The notes below the pieces were generated by a model that had not been told where the DNA came from, did not search any database, and worked only from the letters and a program-made list of their open reading frames with translations. The position numbers were made by a program, and so were the translations under genes. A stretch of 64,000 nt of DNA. Origin: Dictyobacter aurantiacus (GTDB lineage: Bacteria; Chloroflexota; Ktedonobacteria; Ktedonobacterales; Ktedonobacteraceae). Below, piece by piece: positions 9,853-17,319 of this stretch (position 1 is the stretch's first letter; the number at the start of each line of letters is the position of its first letter). The stretch is taken from NCBI RefSeq assembly GCF_003967515.1, contig NZ_BIFQ01000001.1, positions 434,001-498,000 of the forward strand, given 5' to 3'.

Positions 9853-10596
9853 ATGGGTGGACTCTATGAAGAATTCAGGGATAGATTGGGACAGGAGCAA
9901 GGTATCGCCATCGCGACAGTGGTGCGCGGCCCGGCACACGTCGGGGCAAAGATGCTTATCTATCCCGACGGCAGCAACCGGGGGACGCTGGGCTCCTCCC
10001 ACATCGACCAACAGGTAATCGGGGACGCCACGCAGGCCATCTGGAACGGAGTCGCTTCGACCCACACCTATACCACAGAAGAAACGGGTTCCCAACCGCT
10101 GGAGGTCTTCATAGAAGGTTTCCCGCCACCCCCCGAACTGATTATCGTCGGAGCCGGTCACATCGCCATTCCACTCACCACCTTCGCGAAAACCCTCAAT
10201 TATCGCGTCGTTGTGATCGATGCCCGCGCCGCCTTCGCGACCGAAGAACGTTTCCCCCATGCAGACGAATTAATCGTGGCCTGGCCGGACGAAATCTTAG
10301 CCCAGCGACCAATCTACCCATCGACATCGATCGCCGTCCTGACACACGATCCCAAGTTCGATGAGCCGACCCTCAAAGTCGTTCTCGAACGACACGCAGG
10401 CTATGTAGGAGCAATCGGTAGCCGCAAAACCAGTGCCGAACGCGCCGAACGCCTGAAACAACAGGGACTCAGCGATGAGCAGATCGCCCGCATCCATGGA
10501 CCCATCGGCCTCAACATCGGTGCCACCTCTCCCGAAGAGATCGCCCTGGCCATCATCGCCCAGATCGTCGCCTATCGCCACAACCAACAACTCTAA
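9853..10596 (+). CDS. XdhC-family protein with Rossmann domain
   Basis: 247 aa. The first about 85 residues are a degenerate XdhC N-domain ('GSSHIDQQVIGDA'); the rest is the XdhC C-terminal Rossmann domain with 'VGAGHIAIPL', 'VIDARAAFATEERFP' and 'AIGSRKTSAERAERL', where a dinucleotide or cofactor is bound. XdhC proteins insert molybdenum cofactor (sulfurated form) into the large subunit. A strong site 'taggaggag' precedes the ATG. Together with the 105 aa gene 123 bases upstream it forms a two-gene XdhC set closing the hydroxylase cluster. Confidence 0.9.
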   Translation: MGGLYEEFRDRLGQEQGIAIATVVRGPAHVGAKMLIYPDGSNRGTLGSSHIDQQVIGDATQAIWNGVASTHTYTTEETGSQPLEVFIEGFPPPPELIIVGAGHIAIPLTTFAKTLNYRVVVIDARAAFATEERFPHADELIVAWPDEILAQRPIYPSTSIAVLTHDPKFDEPTLKVVLERHAGYVGAIGSRKTSAERAERLKQQGLSDEQIARIHGPIGLNIGATSPEEIALAIIAQIVAYRHNQQL

Positions 10597-10660
10597 ACAC
10601 CATCTTGCGCCGACGCATTTCTCTCTTCCGCGCCGACGCAATCTCACCCCATCCTCTTTC

Positions 10661-10735
10661 ATGTGAGGTGAAGTGGGACCGGCTGCGGCCGGTCCCACTT
10701 CACCTCACATATTCCCTTAGGCGCCGAAGGCGCCT
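10661..10735. repeat. Long palindrome plus GAA-loop hairpin
   Basis: A perfect 23 bp stem (10661-10683 with 10688-10710) closes on the loop 'tgcg'. Eight bases further comes a second hairpin, 'aggcgcc-gaa-ggcgcct' (10719-10735), the same order and the same GAA loop as at 5711-5794. It lies 64 bases behind the second XdhC gene and may end that operon. The rest of 10597-10929 holds only the LCP promoter region. Confidence 0.75.
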
Positions 10736-10801
10736 GCAATTGCATTAGTACTTTGATGGGATAGATGAGGTCAAAAAAATTAATATGAAACTTCTCCAAC
10801 C

Positions 10802-10840
10802 TTGAATCGTCTTTATGTAAGAGTCTATAATTCACGATTC
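10802..10840 (+). promoter_or_regulatory. Probable sigma-70-type promoter of the LCP gene
   Basis: TTGAAT (10802-10807) and TATAAT (10826-10831) are separated by 18 bases. An inverted repeat 'gaatcgt...acgattc' (10804-10810 with 10834-10840) brackets the promoter and could be an operator. The predicted leader is about 90 bases. Confidence 0.55.
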
Positions 10841-10929
10841 TTTACATTCATGGGGTCAAGCAAATGATCCAAAACATGTATTATGCTATATCATACTAGC
10901 GCAACAAATTTCTAAGCAAAGGATATACA

Positions 10930-12288
10930 ATGTCGGATAATCGCTATCGACCGGACGATGCAACCGAGGCATTCCCTCCGCATCAACCACAATCGGGTCA
11001 GGGCCAGGGACCTCAGGGAAAGTTGATTCTTGGCAACTTTCATCAGCAGCAGCAGAATCAACGTCCGGCACAACCATTTCCACCACAGCAGCCTGGTGCG
11101 CAACCCTTTAACCAGCCGCACCAGCATACGCCAGCGCAACATCAGCAGCACAACTATGTGCCTCAGCAACCCGCACCCAATGCGTATCCTTCTCATCAGC
11201 CAGGGCCTGGACCACGACCTGGACAGGGTGGGCAGGCTGGCAATACACCGCAGCCGCCGATGAAGCCGCGTAAGAGAAGGAACAAGCGCAAGATCGGCTG
11301 CCTGAGCGTCCTGGCCGTCCTCGTCGTGCTCATCATTGTTGGGGCGATTACGACACAGCGCGCGCTGGCCTTTGGTTCAGCCATCTCCACTCAGGCACCA
11401 CTTACGACACAGACGGGCTATATGAGCACCGATCAACGCACCAACCTGCTGGTAATGGGTTATGGTGGTGGCACTCATGATGGAGCCAACCTGACCGACT
11501 CGCTAGTCGTGATCAGTATGATCCCTTCTACCAGACATACCTCGCTGGTTTCGATACCCCGCGACCTATGGGTGCAGAATCCTCCAAACTCGGGCAACTT
11601 TTCAAAGATCAACGCGGTCTACCAAACAGCCTCCAACAACGGGCAGAATCGCACGGCAGGTGCCGATGCAATGACCACCAAGGTTTCACTGGTCACGGGT
11701 ATGGACGTCAAATATTGGATGATGATCGACTTCACCGGCTTTAAGACGTTTATCGACTCTATTGGTGGCGTCGATGTCTATGTGCCAGACTCATTCAATG
11801 CCTGCTATCCCAACAATGACGATGCCGCCAAAGACGCCAGCTGGAGGGTGGTAGATTTCGAAAAGGGCAATCAGCATATGGATGGGGCGACAGCGATTGC
11901 TTACGCACGCGCGCGCGAACCCATGAGCGTGTGTAGCGATAAGCCCTCTAAGAATCAGGCCGAATTAACCGACTTTGGGCGTTCCGCGCGCCAGCAGATC
12001 ATCATCAAAGCGGCCCTGGCCAAGCTGCGCGATATCGGCACCTGGCCGCGCTTCTTCAGTGCGATGGACGCGCTGGAGAAGACCGTCCACACCAACATGT
12101 CGCTGGCCGACCTGGGTCTATTCTCACAAAAAATGGACCTGAACGATCCGCATACCGCGCACATCGGTCTGAGCACCAGCAACGTGATGGCTATCGATAC
12201 CGCCAGCGATGGTGAATCTATCGTTGTCCCACAGGGAAATAACTGGGGGCTCATTCCTGCTTACATCAAGCAACACCTTTACAACTAA
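10930..12288 (+). CDS. LytR-CpsA-Psr (LCP) family cell wall ligase
   Basis: LCP proteins move lipid-linked polymers onto peptidoglycan outside the membrane. The first about 115 residues are very rich in Gln, Pro and His and should be disordered in the cytoplasm; a basic patch 'KPRKRRNKRK' and one membrane helix (about 122-142) follow. The LCP domain starts near residue 173 with 'NLLVMGYGG', then 'TDSLVVISM' and 'SIPRDLWV', the conserved Asp and Arg contacts for the polyprenyl phosphate substrate. Length 452 aa is normal apart from the long tail. Single gene with its own promoter and terminator. Confidence 0.9.
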   Translation: MSDNRYRPDDATEAFPPHQPQSGQGQGPQGKLILGNFHQQQQNQRPAQPFPPQQPGAQPFNQPHQHTPAQHQQHNYVPQQPAPNAYPSHQPGPGPRPGQGGQAGNTPQPPMKPRKRRNKRKIGCLSVLAVLVVLIIVGAITTQRALAFGSAISTQAPLTTQTGYMSTDQRTNLLVMGYGGGTHDGANLTDSLVVISMIPSTRHTSLVSIPRDLWVQNPPNSGNFSKINAVYQTASNNGQNRTAGADAMTTKVSLVTGMDVKYWMMIDFTGFKTFIDSIGGVDVYVPDSFNACYPNNDDAAKDASWRVVDFEKGNQHMDGATAIAYARAREPMSVCSDKPSKNQAELTDFGRSARQQIIIKAALAKLRDIGTWPRFFSAMDALEKTVHTNMSLADLGLFSQKMDLNDPHTAHIGLSTSNVMAIDTASDGESIVVPQGNNWGLIPAYIKQHLYN

Positions 12289-12312
12289 TAACTGGAGATA
12301 GCCTGCACGCAT

Positions 12313-12356
12313 AAGCCCGAAGTTCTTCTCATCCAGAAAGGAGCTTCGGGCTTTCT
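12313..12356 (+). terminator. Terminator of the LCP gene
   Basis: 'aagcccgaag' (12313-12322) pairs with 'cttcgggctt' (12344-12353) and a T-rich tail follows. It lies 25 bases behind the stop codon. Confidence 0.8.
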
Positions 12357-12450
12357 CTATTATTCTCACTATTCCTGGTTTGTGTTACAATGCCAGCAGC
12401 GATACGGCGCATCAGGAAGGTGCGTTCCTCCTCAGTTGAAAGGAATAGCT

Positions 12451-13872
12451 ATGCCACAACGTGATACGCGTCTCATTGGTGGAATTTACCGCATCGGACA
12501 AACTATTACAGCCGGCGGCATGTTGACCACAGCAACAGCTTATAACCACAATACAAATGACGTGGTGGGACTGTATGTGCTAAATATTCCTTCTACTGAT
12601 CTGCTGGATACCCTTCCTGCCCTGCTGAGACCATATGAGAAACGCCGCGGCATCAACTCTCCACATATATTGCGCGTGCTGGATTGGGGTATGGATGGCA
12701 CACGCATCTATATCGCTACTGATCCTCCACGGGGCATTACACTGCAACATGTGCTGGATACGGAAAACATTAACCTGCCGCGAGCACTGGATTTTTGTCG
12801 TCAGCTGACCATTGGTCTGAAGGCATTGCATGCCGCTGACATCTTTGGCCTGGACCTGCGTCCGCAGTTGATTACTGTTGATACCCTCGGTATACAGGAC
12901 AGGGTGCAGATTGATGATATCGGCCTGCGTTCGTTACTACAGCAGCTGCGTTATGTTCCCCGTCAGAGCAACGAAGACATTGGCTATCTGGATCCCCGGT
13001 ACGCGCCACCGGAATACATCAATCACCAACCATCCCGCCCTCAAAGTGATATCTACCAGGCGGGTCTGTTACTCTTTACCCTGGTGACGGGTCGGCTCCC
13101 ATTTGTGGGGCGCACGACCGCTGAGACGGGCATCCTGCAAACCAGTAGCCCGGTTCCATCGATGCGCGTCTTCAAGCACCAGACACCTGACGAGGTACAA
13201 CAACTGGTTGAGCGGGCAATGGCCAAAGATCCAGCCAGGCGCTTCAGCAACGCGGATGAGCTGCTTATGGCGCTGGAACAGGTGCAGAAACAGACGCAAA
13301 GGCAGAGCCCCGTTCCAGGTGCTACCTCCAATGAAAAAGTAGCTGAACTTGACAGGAGTATCAGCTATACGGCGGAGATATCACAGGCGGAAATGGAAGC
13401 CGCCTTAAAGGCGCCAGTAAAGCGAACAAAGTCCGCCTCGTCCGCTGATGCCGCAAAGGCGCCCCGATCCATGCAACCGTTACCAGCCAACCTGCCCACC
13501 AGCCAGGGCGTTTATGCTTACCTATGTTTTGAGCAGGGAGACTATCCACAGCGCATTGCGCTTACACAGCCCAGCACCATCATTGGCCGCTTGGATCCCA
13601 AACGAGGACTGAGCCCCGACCTGGACCTCAGCCATATTGATCCAAAGATGAGCATTTCACGCCAGCATGCGCGTATCCGCTTTGAAGGTACCTTCTTTAC
13701 ATTGGAAGACCTCAAAAGCCGCAATAAGACCCGGATGGAAGATCAGGTGCTGACCCCGCTGAAACCAGAACTGCTCAACCACGGAGCGCAGATCTCCTTC
13801 GGCAGTGTACGCCTGCACTTCGAGGTTCCAGGTATGGAGAGTCGCCAGCCCCATAAGCCTGCTAATAATTAG
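12451..13872 (+). CDS. Protein kinase-like (pseudokinase) with FHA domain
   Basis: 473 aa. Residues about 10-275 have the Ser/Thr kinase fold order, with an APE-like 'APPEY' and 'SDIYQAG', but key residues are changed: the ATP-binding Lys of VAIK is Tyr42, the catalytic loop reads 'GLDLRPQL' with Asp135 kept but the Asn at +5 replaced by Leu140, and DFG is D156-I-G. Catalysis is therefore doubtful. A linker and then a C-terminal FHA domain follow with 'IIGR', 'SRQHARI' and 'SRNKT', able to bind phosphothreonine. Start ATG at 12451 with 'gaaagga' upstream. It ends tail to tail with the AidB-like gene, overlapping by four bases. Confidence 0.85.
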   Translation: MPQRDTRLIGGIYRIGQTITAGGMLTTATAYNHNTNDVVGLYVLNIPSTDLLDTLPALLRPYEKRRGINSPHILRVLDWGMDGTRIYIATDPPRGITLQHVLDTENINLPRALDFCRQLTIGLKALHAADIFGLDLRPQLITVDTLGIQDRVQIDDIGLRSLLQQLRYVPRQSNEDIGYLDPRYAPPEYINHQPSRPQSDIYQAGLLLFTLVTGRLPFVGRTTAETGILQTSSPVPSMRVFKHQTPDEVQQLVERAMAKDPARRFSNADELLMALEQVQKQTQRQSPVPGATSNEKVAELDRSISYTAEISQAEMEAALKAPVKRTKSASSADAAKAPRSMQPLPANLPTSQGVYAYLCFEQGDYPQRIALTQPSTIIGRLDPKRGLSPDLDLSHIDPKMSISRQHARIRFEGTFFTLEDLKSRNKTRMEDQVLTPLKPELLNHGAQISFGSVRLHFEVPGMESRQPHKPANN

Positions 13873-15551
13873 AGCGCCGACCAGGCACGAGTCAGAATAG
13901 GTTCCACATCCACGCCTGCAGGCAAGGTGCCAAAGGCATGGCCACTTTCTTCCGCCAGCCGTGATGCACAGAAGGCATCAGCGACCTCTGAGGGTGCATG
14001 CTGGACCAATAGAGATGCCTGCCAGAGAAGCGCCATCCTTTCAACCAGGCGGCGTGCCTGCCATTCACGTTCCTCCGGCGCCATACCAACGAGCTCGTGC
14101 TGAAAACGGGCACTGGCCCTGTCCAATCGCTGATCGGCGCAACGGCCGCGCGCTATCTCAGCCAGAAACGCATCGAGCGCCTGGGGATCTTTGCTTATCG
14201 AGCGCAGCACGTCCAGGCAGATAACGTTGCCAGAACCTTCCCAAACCGAATTGACCGGCATCTCACGATACAGGCGCGGCATCCCGCTCTCCTCCACATA
14301 GCCGTTACCTCCCAGGCACTCCAGAGCCTCAGCGGCAAGTTGCGGACCTCGTTTGGTCACCCAGTATTTGGCGATGGCCGTTCCCAGGCGTTGGATAAGG
14401 CTCTCGTGCGCATCGGATCGGGACTGGTCGCAGGCATGCGCGAGACGGAAGGCCAGAATAGTGGCGGCATCGGACTCGATGGCCATATCAGCCAGAACAT
14501 TGCGCATCAAGGGCTGCTCCAACAGGCAGCGGCCAAAGGCCTCGCGGTACGTAGCATGGTGAATGGCCTGGGTCACCCCCTGCCGCATCAGGGCAGCTGT
14601 TCCCAGCACACAATCCAGGCGCGTACAATTGACCATCTCGATAATCGTTCGCACCCCACGTCCCTCTTCACCAAGCCGTAGCGCCCAGGCGTCCACGAAT
14701 TCCACCTCGCTGGAGGCATTGGAACGATTGCCCAGCTTATCTTTTAAGCGCTGCAGAAAGAAGTTGTTGCGTGTACCATCGGGCAAGATACGTGGCAGCA
14801 AGAAGCAGGTTAGTCCACCAGGAGCCTGAGCCAGCACCAGGAAAAGATCGCTCATAGGGGCCGAGCAAAACCACTTGTGTCCCGTTAATACATAAGCCGG
14901 CTCGCCATGCTCCCACATCACCGGACGGGCCTGTGTGGTATTGGCTCGCACATCTGACCCTCCCTGCTTCTCGGTCATCCCCATCCCACACAACAGCCCC
15001 CGCTTCTCCTGAGCAGGTCGTAGACCTGGATCATAGGTATTGGTGATCAGTAGCGGCAGCCAGGGAGCGGTTACCTCGGGATATGCACGCAAGACAGGAT
15101 ACGCGGCATGCGTCATGGAGATGGGACAACCATGGCCGGCCTCGGCCTGGGTACATAAATAAAAAATAGCGGCCCGCGCCACATGGTTGCCCTGGGACTG
15201 CTCCTGCCGCCAGGAAAGGGAGTGTGCCCCATGCTTTACCGACATCTGGAGAAGTTCATGCCAGGCTGGATGGAACGCTACCTCGTCGATACGCTGGCCA
15301 TAGCGATCATGGGTACGCAAAACTGGCACGGACGTGTTGGCTGTCTGACCCCAATCGATGGCCTCCTCGCTCCCCACTAACGCGCCCAATTCAGTCAAAC
15401 GCGCCTCGGCCCAGTCTGCTCCTTCGCTCCGTACGCAATCCATTAACGTCTGGTCCTGCGTGAACGCATTATAGTTCACCAGCGGCGGCGGCTGATTCAA
15501 AACCATATGGGTCGCGTGCAGCCCCGCAGCATGTTCAACTCTATTCACCAT
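13869..15551 (-). CDS. AidB-like acyl-CoA dehydrogenase
   Basis: 560 aa flavoprotein of the acyl-CoA dehydrogenase superfamily, closest by features to the AidB branch: an N-terminal 'VLNQPPPL' segment, 'GMGMTEKQGGSDVRANTT' around the FAD/substrate site, and 'ALECLGGNGYVEESGMPRLYRE' with the C-terminal signature. AidB is linked to the alkylation response in E. coli and binds DNA; whether this copy does so is unknown. The initiation site has 'aaaggag' just upstream of ATG. No adaptive response gene (ada, alkB) is beside it. Confidence 0.88.
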   Translation of the reverse strand: MVNRVEHAAGLHATHMVLNQPPPLVNYNAFTQDQTLMDCVRSEGADWAEARLTELGALVGSEEAIDWGQTANTSVPVLRTHDRYGQRIDEVAFHPAWHELLQMSVKHGAHSLSWRQEQSQGNHVARAAIFYLCTQAEAGHGCPISMTHAAYPVLRAYPEVTAPWLPLLITNTYDPGLRPAQEKRGLLCGMGMTEKQGGSDVRANTTQARPVMWEHGEPAYVLTGHKWFCSAPMSDLFLVLAQAPGGLTCFLLPRILPDGTRNNFFLQRLKDKLGNRSNASSEVEFVDAWALRLGEEGRGVRTIIEMVNCTRLDCVLGTAALMRQGVTQAIHHATYREAFGRCLLEQPLMRNVLADMAIESDAATILAFRLAHACDQSRSDAHESLIQRLGTAIAKYWVTKRGPQLAAEALECLGGNGYVEESGMPRLYREMPVNSVWEGSGNVICLDVLRSISKDPQALDAFLAEIARGRCADQRLDRASARFQHELVGMAPEEREWQARRLVERMALLWQASLLVQHAPSEVADAFCASRLAEESGHAFGTLPAGVDVEPILTRAWSAL

Positions 15552-15818
15552 AATCTCCTTTGATCTGACCGAATAGCTCCTTCAAAGAATATGATACCTT
15601 CAATTTGGGGCGAAAGCCACCGTTTTTCTACAGGAAAACCCGATTATTCCTCTGACTCACCTTTCCGGACAACTAATGAGCAGAGATCATCGTGTAATAA
15701 ACAGTATGCTACTTATGCTATACCTATACCAGATACAGCCTTGATACTCAAGGTAGCGGGTAAACACATATGCATACGGCCAGATAGATTTTTAGCTATA
15801 AGAAAAGAGATAAGAGAC

Positions 15819-16142
15819 ATGGGTACAAATCAATATCATGAGCCTGCTGCAGAACTTTCACCTCAGACACGCACATTCGCACGTATCATAACGTCGCTAC
15901 AGGAGGAATGCGAGGCGATCAACTGGTATCAGCAGCGTATTTCAGTGGAGCCAGATCCAGAGGCGAAGGCGATTATGCAGCACTCGCAGGAAGAGGAGTT
16001 CCTGCACTTTTCGATGGACCTGGAATTTCTGCTGCGCCGCACACCTAAGTGGAAGGCGGCCGCGCAAAATATCCTGTTCAAGGATGGCAACATTATAGAC
16101 AATGCCGAAGAAGGTGAAGAGCAAGAAGAGAAGCTCGATTAA
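15819..16142 (+). CDS. Encapsulin-type ferritin (EncFtn family), no shell gene nearby
   Basis: 107 aa. The start of the mature sequence 'YHEPAAELSPQTR' and 'EAINWYQQR' are hallmarks of encapsulated ferritin, a decameric ferroxidase that loads iron into encapsulin shells. Ferroxidase ligands match the family: Glu30, Glu60 and His63, with entry-site acids Glu29 and Glu32. The usual C-terminal cargo peptide is not visible; instead there is an acidic tail rich in Glu. No encapsulin shell gene lies in this window. Start ATG at 15819 behind 'aagagat'-like purines; a longer in-frame reading from 15591 is not supported. Confidence 0.88.
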   Translation: MGTNQYHEPAAELSPQTRTFARIITSLQEECEAINWYQQRISVEPDPEAKAIMQHSQEEEFLHFSMDLEFLLRRTPKWKAAAQNILFKDGNIIDNAEEGEEQEEKLD

Positions 16143-16193
16143 TCCGCGAGATAAATACGCCGTACGGGCGGCCGCTGGCTCGGCGGGATCTGG

Positions 16194-16245
16194 TTTTTAT
16201 ATTACTGCAAGGGCGCGCATTCACGCCCTTGCAGTAATATAAAAA
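16194..16245. terminator. Long palindrome between convergent genes
   Basis: A perfect 22 bp stem (16194-16215 with 16224-16245) with an 8-base loop. T-run at the left edge and A-run at the right make it a two-way terminator for the ferritin gene and the homoserine dehydrogenase gene. Confidence 0.85.
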
Positions 16246-16268
16246 TTGACCCCATTGGTGTTATCTGT

Positions 16269-17300
16269 TTATAGCGTCTTAGCGATGGCGATCACATCGG
16301 CCAGCAATCCCTGGCCGGTCTGTAGCCGTCCAGCGCCGGGGCCGCTGATGGTAACGGTAGAGAGGGAGTCACCATGGAAGGTGATGGCGTTCATGGCGCC
16401 ATCGACATGGGCCAGAGGATCCTCCAGCGGCAAAGCAACGGGTTCGACACTAGCCTGCAGTTGTTCCCCATCGCGGGAGAGCGATGCGATCAGTTTGATG
16501 CGTCTGCCATCACGGGCAGCCTGCTGCACCTGTTCAAGCGTAACGCCGGTAATACCCTGACGCTGAACCTGAGCCGGCTTGATAAACTGACCAAAGACCA
16601 GGGCGGCCAGGATCACCGTTTTGGCCACCACATCATACCCTTCGACATCCGCGGTCGGATCTGCTTCGGCATAGCCCTGAGCCTGCGCCTCAGCCAGCAC
16701 CTCGGCATAGCCACGTCCTTGAGCCATGGCGCTCAAGATATAATTCGTGGTGCCATTAAGGATGCCACGTACCGCGTGCACTTCAACGCCGGCCATCCCC
16801 TCACGCACCGTGCTCAGCACAGGAGTTCCCGCCATCACAGTGGCCTCCATCCGAAACTGGACCCCTTGCTGGCGAGCCAGATCCAGCAGTTCGCTGGCGG
16901 CCAGAGCGGCTGGACCTTTGTTAGCCAGCGTCACGTGCATTCCCTGCTGCAAAGCCGTACGTACATGGCTCAGTCCCGGCTCGGCATCCCGCAGATTCGT
17001 CCAGGTCGCCTCAGCCAGTATATCGGCCTGAGTGGCCTGCAAACCTTCCAGCGCACTGGACCAGTGGCGTACACCCGGATGCTGAGTGAGAGGCTGACGC
17101 CGCGCAGCCAGTTCAAGCAGGGTAGCGATATCCAGCCCCTCTTCACGATAAATGAAGCCGTGGCGGCTATTGGCCACGCTCACCAGCGCAACATCCAGGT
17201 CATACTCACGCCGCAACAGATCCCGCTTCGTCTGCAAAAGTTCGGCCAGGCCCTGACCAACAACGCCAAAGCCGATAAGAGAGAGACGTACTTTTTTCAT
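16269..17300 (-). CDS. hom: Homoserine dehydrogenase
   Basis: Reduces aspartate semialdehyde to homoserine for threonine and methionine synthesis. The NAD(P) fold opens with 'LSLIGFGVVGQGLAELL', the catalytic domain has 'GILNGTTNYIL' and 'EADPTADVEGYD'. At 343 aa it is the short form and ends without the ACT regulatory domain. The ATG at 17300 fits the Rossmann start; a 41-residue upstream extension that reaches into murJ is rejected. It lies 19 bases behind murJ on the same strand and is probably co-transcribed. Feedback control through ACT is not possible in this form. Confidence 0.92.
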   Translation of the reverse strand: MKKVRLSLIGFGVVGQGLAELLQTKRDLLRREYDLDVALVSVANSRHGFIYREEGLDIATLLELAARRQPLTQHPGVRHWSSALEGLQATQADILAEATWTNLRDAEPGLSHVRTALQQGMHVTLANKGPAALAASELLDLARQQGVQFRMEATVMAGTPVLSTVREGMAGVEVHAVRGILNGTTNYILSAMAQGRGYAEVLAEAQAQGYAEADPTADVEGYDVVAKTVILAALVFGQFIKPAQVQRQGITGVTLEQVQQAARDGRRIKLIASLSRDGEQLQASVEPVALPLEDPLAHVDGAMNAITFHGDSLSTVTISGPGAGRLQTGQGLLADVIAIAKTL

Positions 17301-17319
17301 ACACACCAACCAGCCTGAA

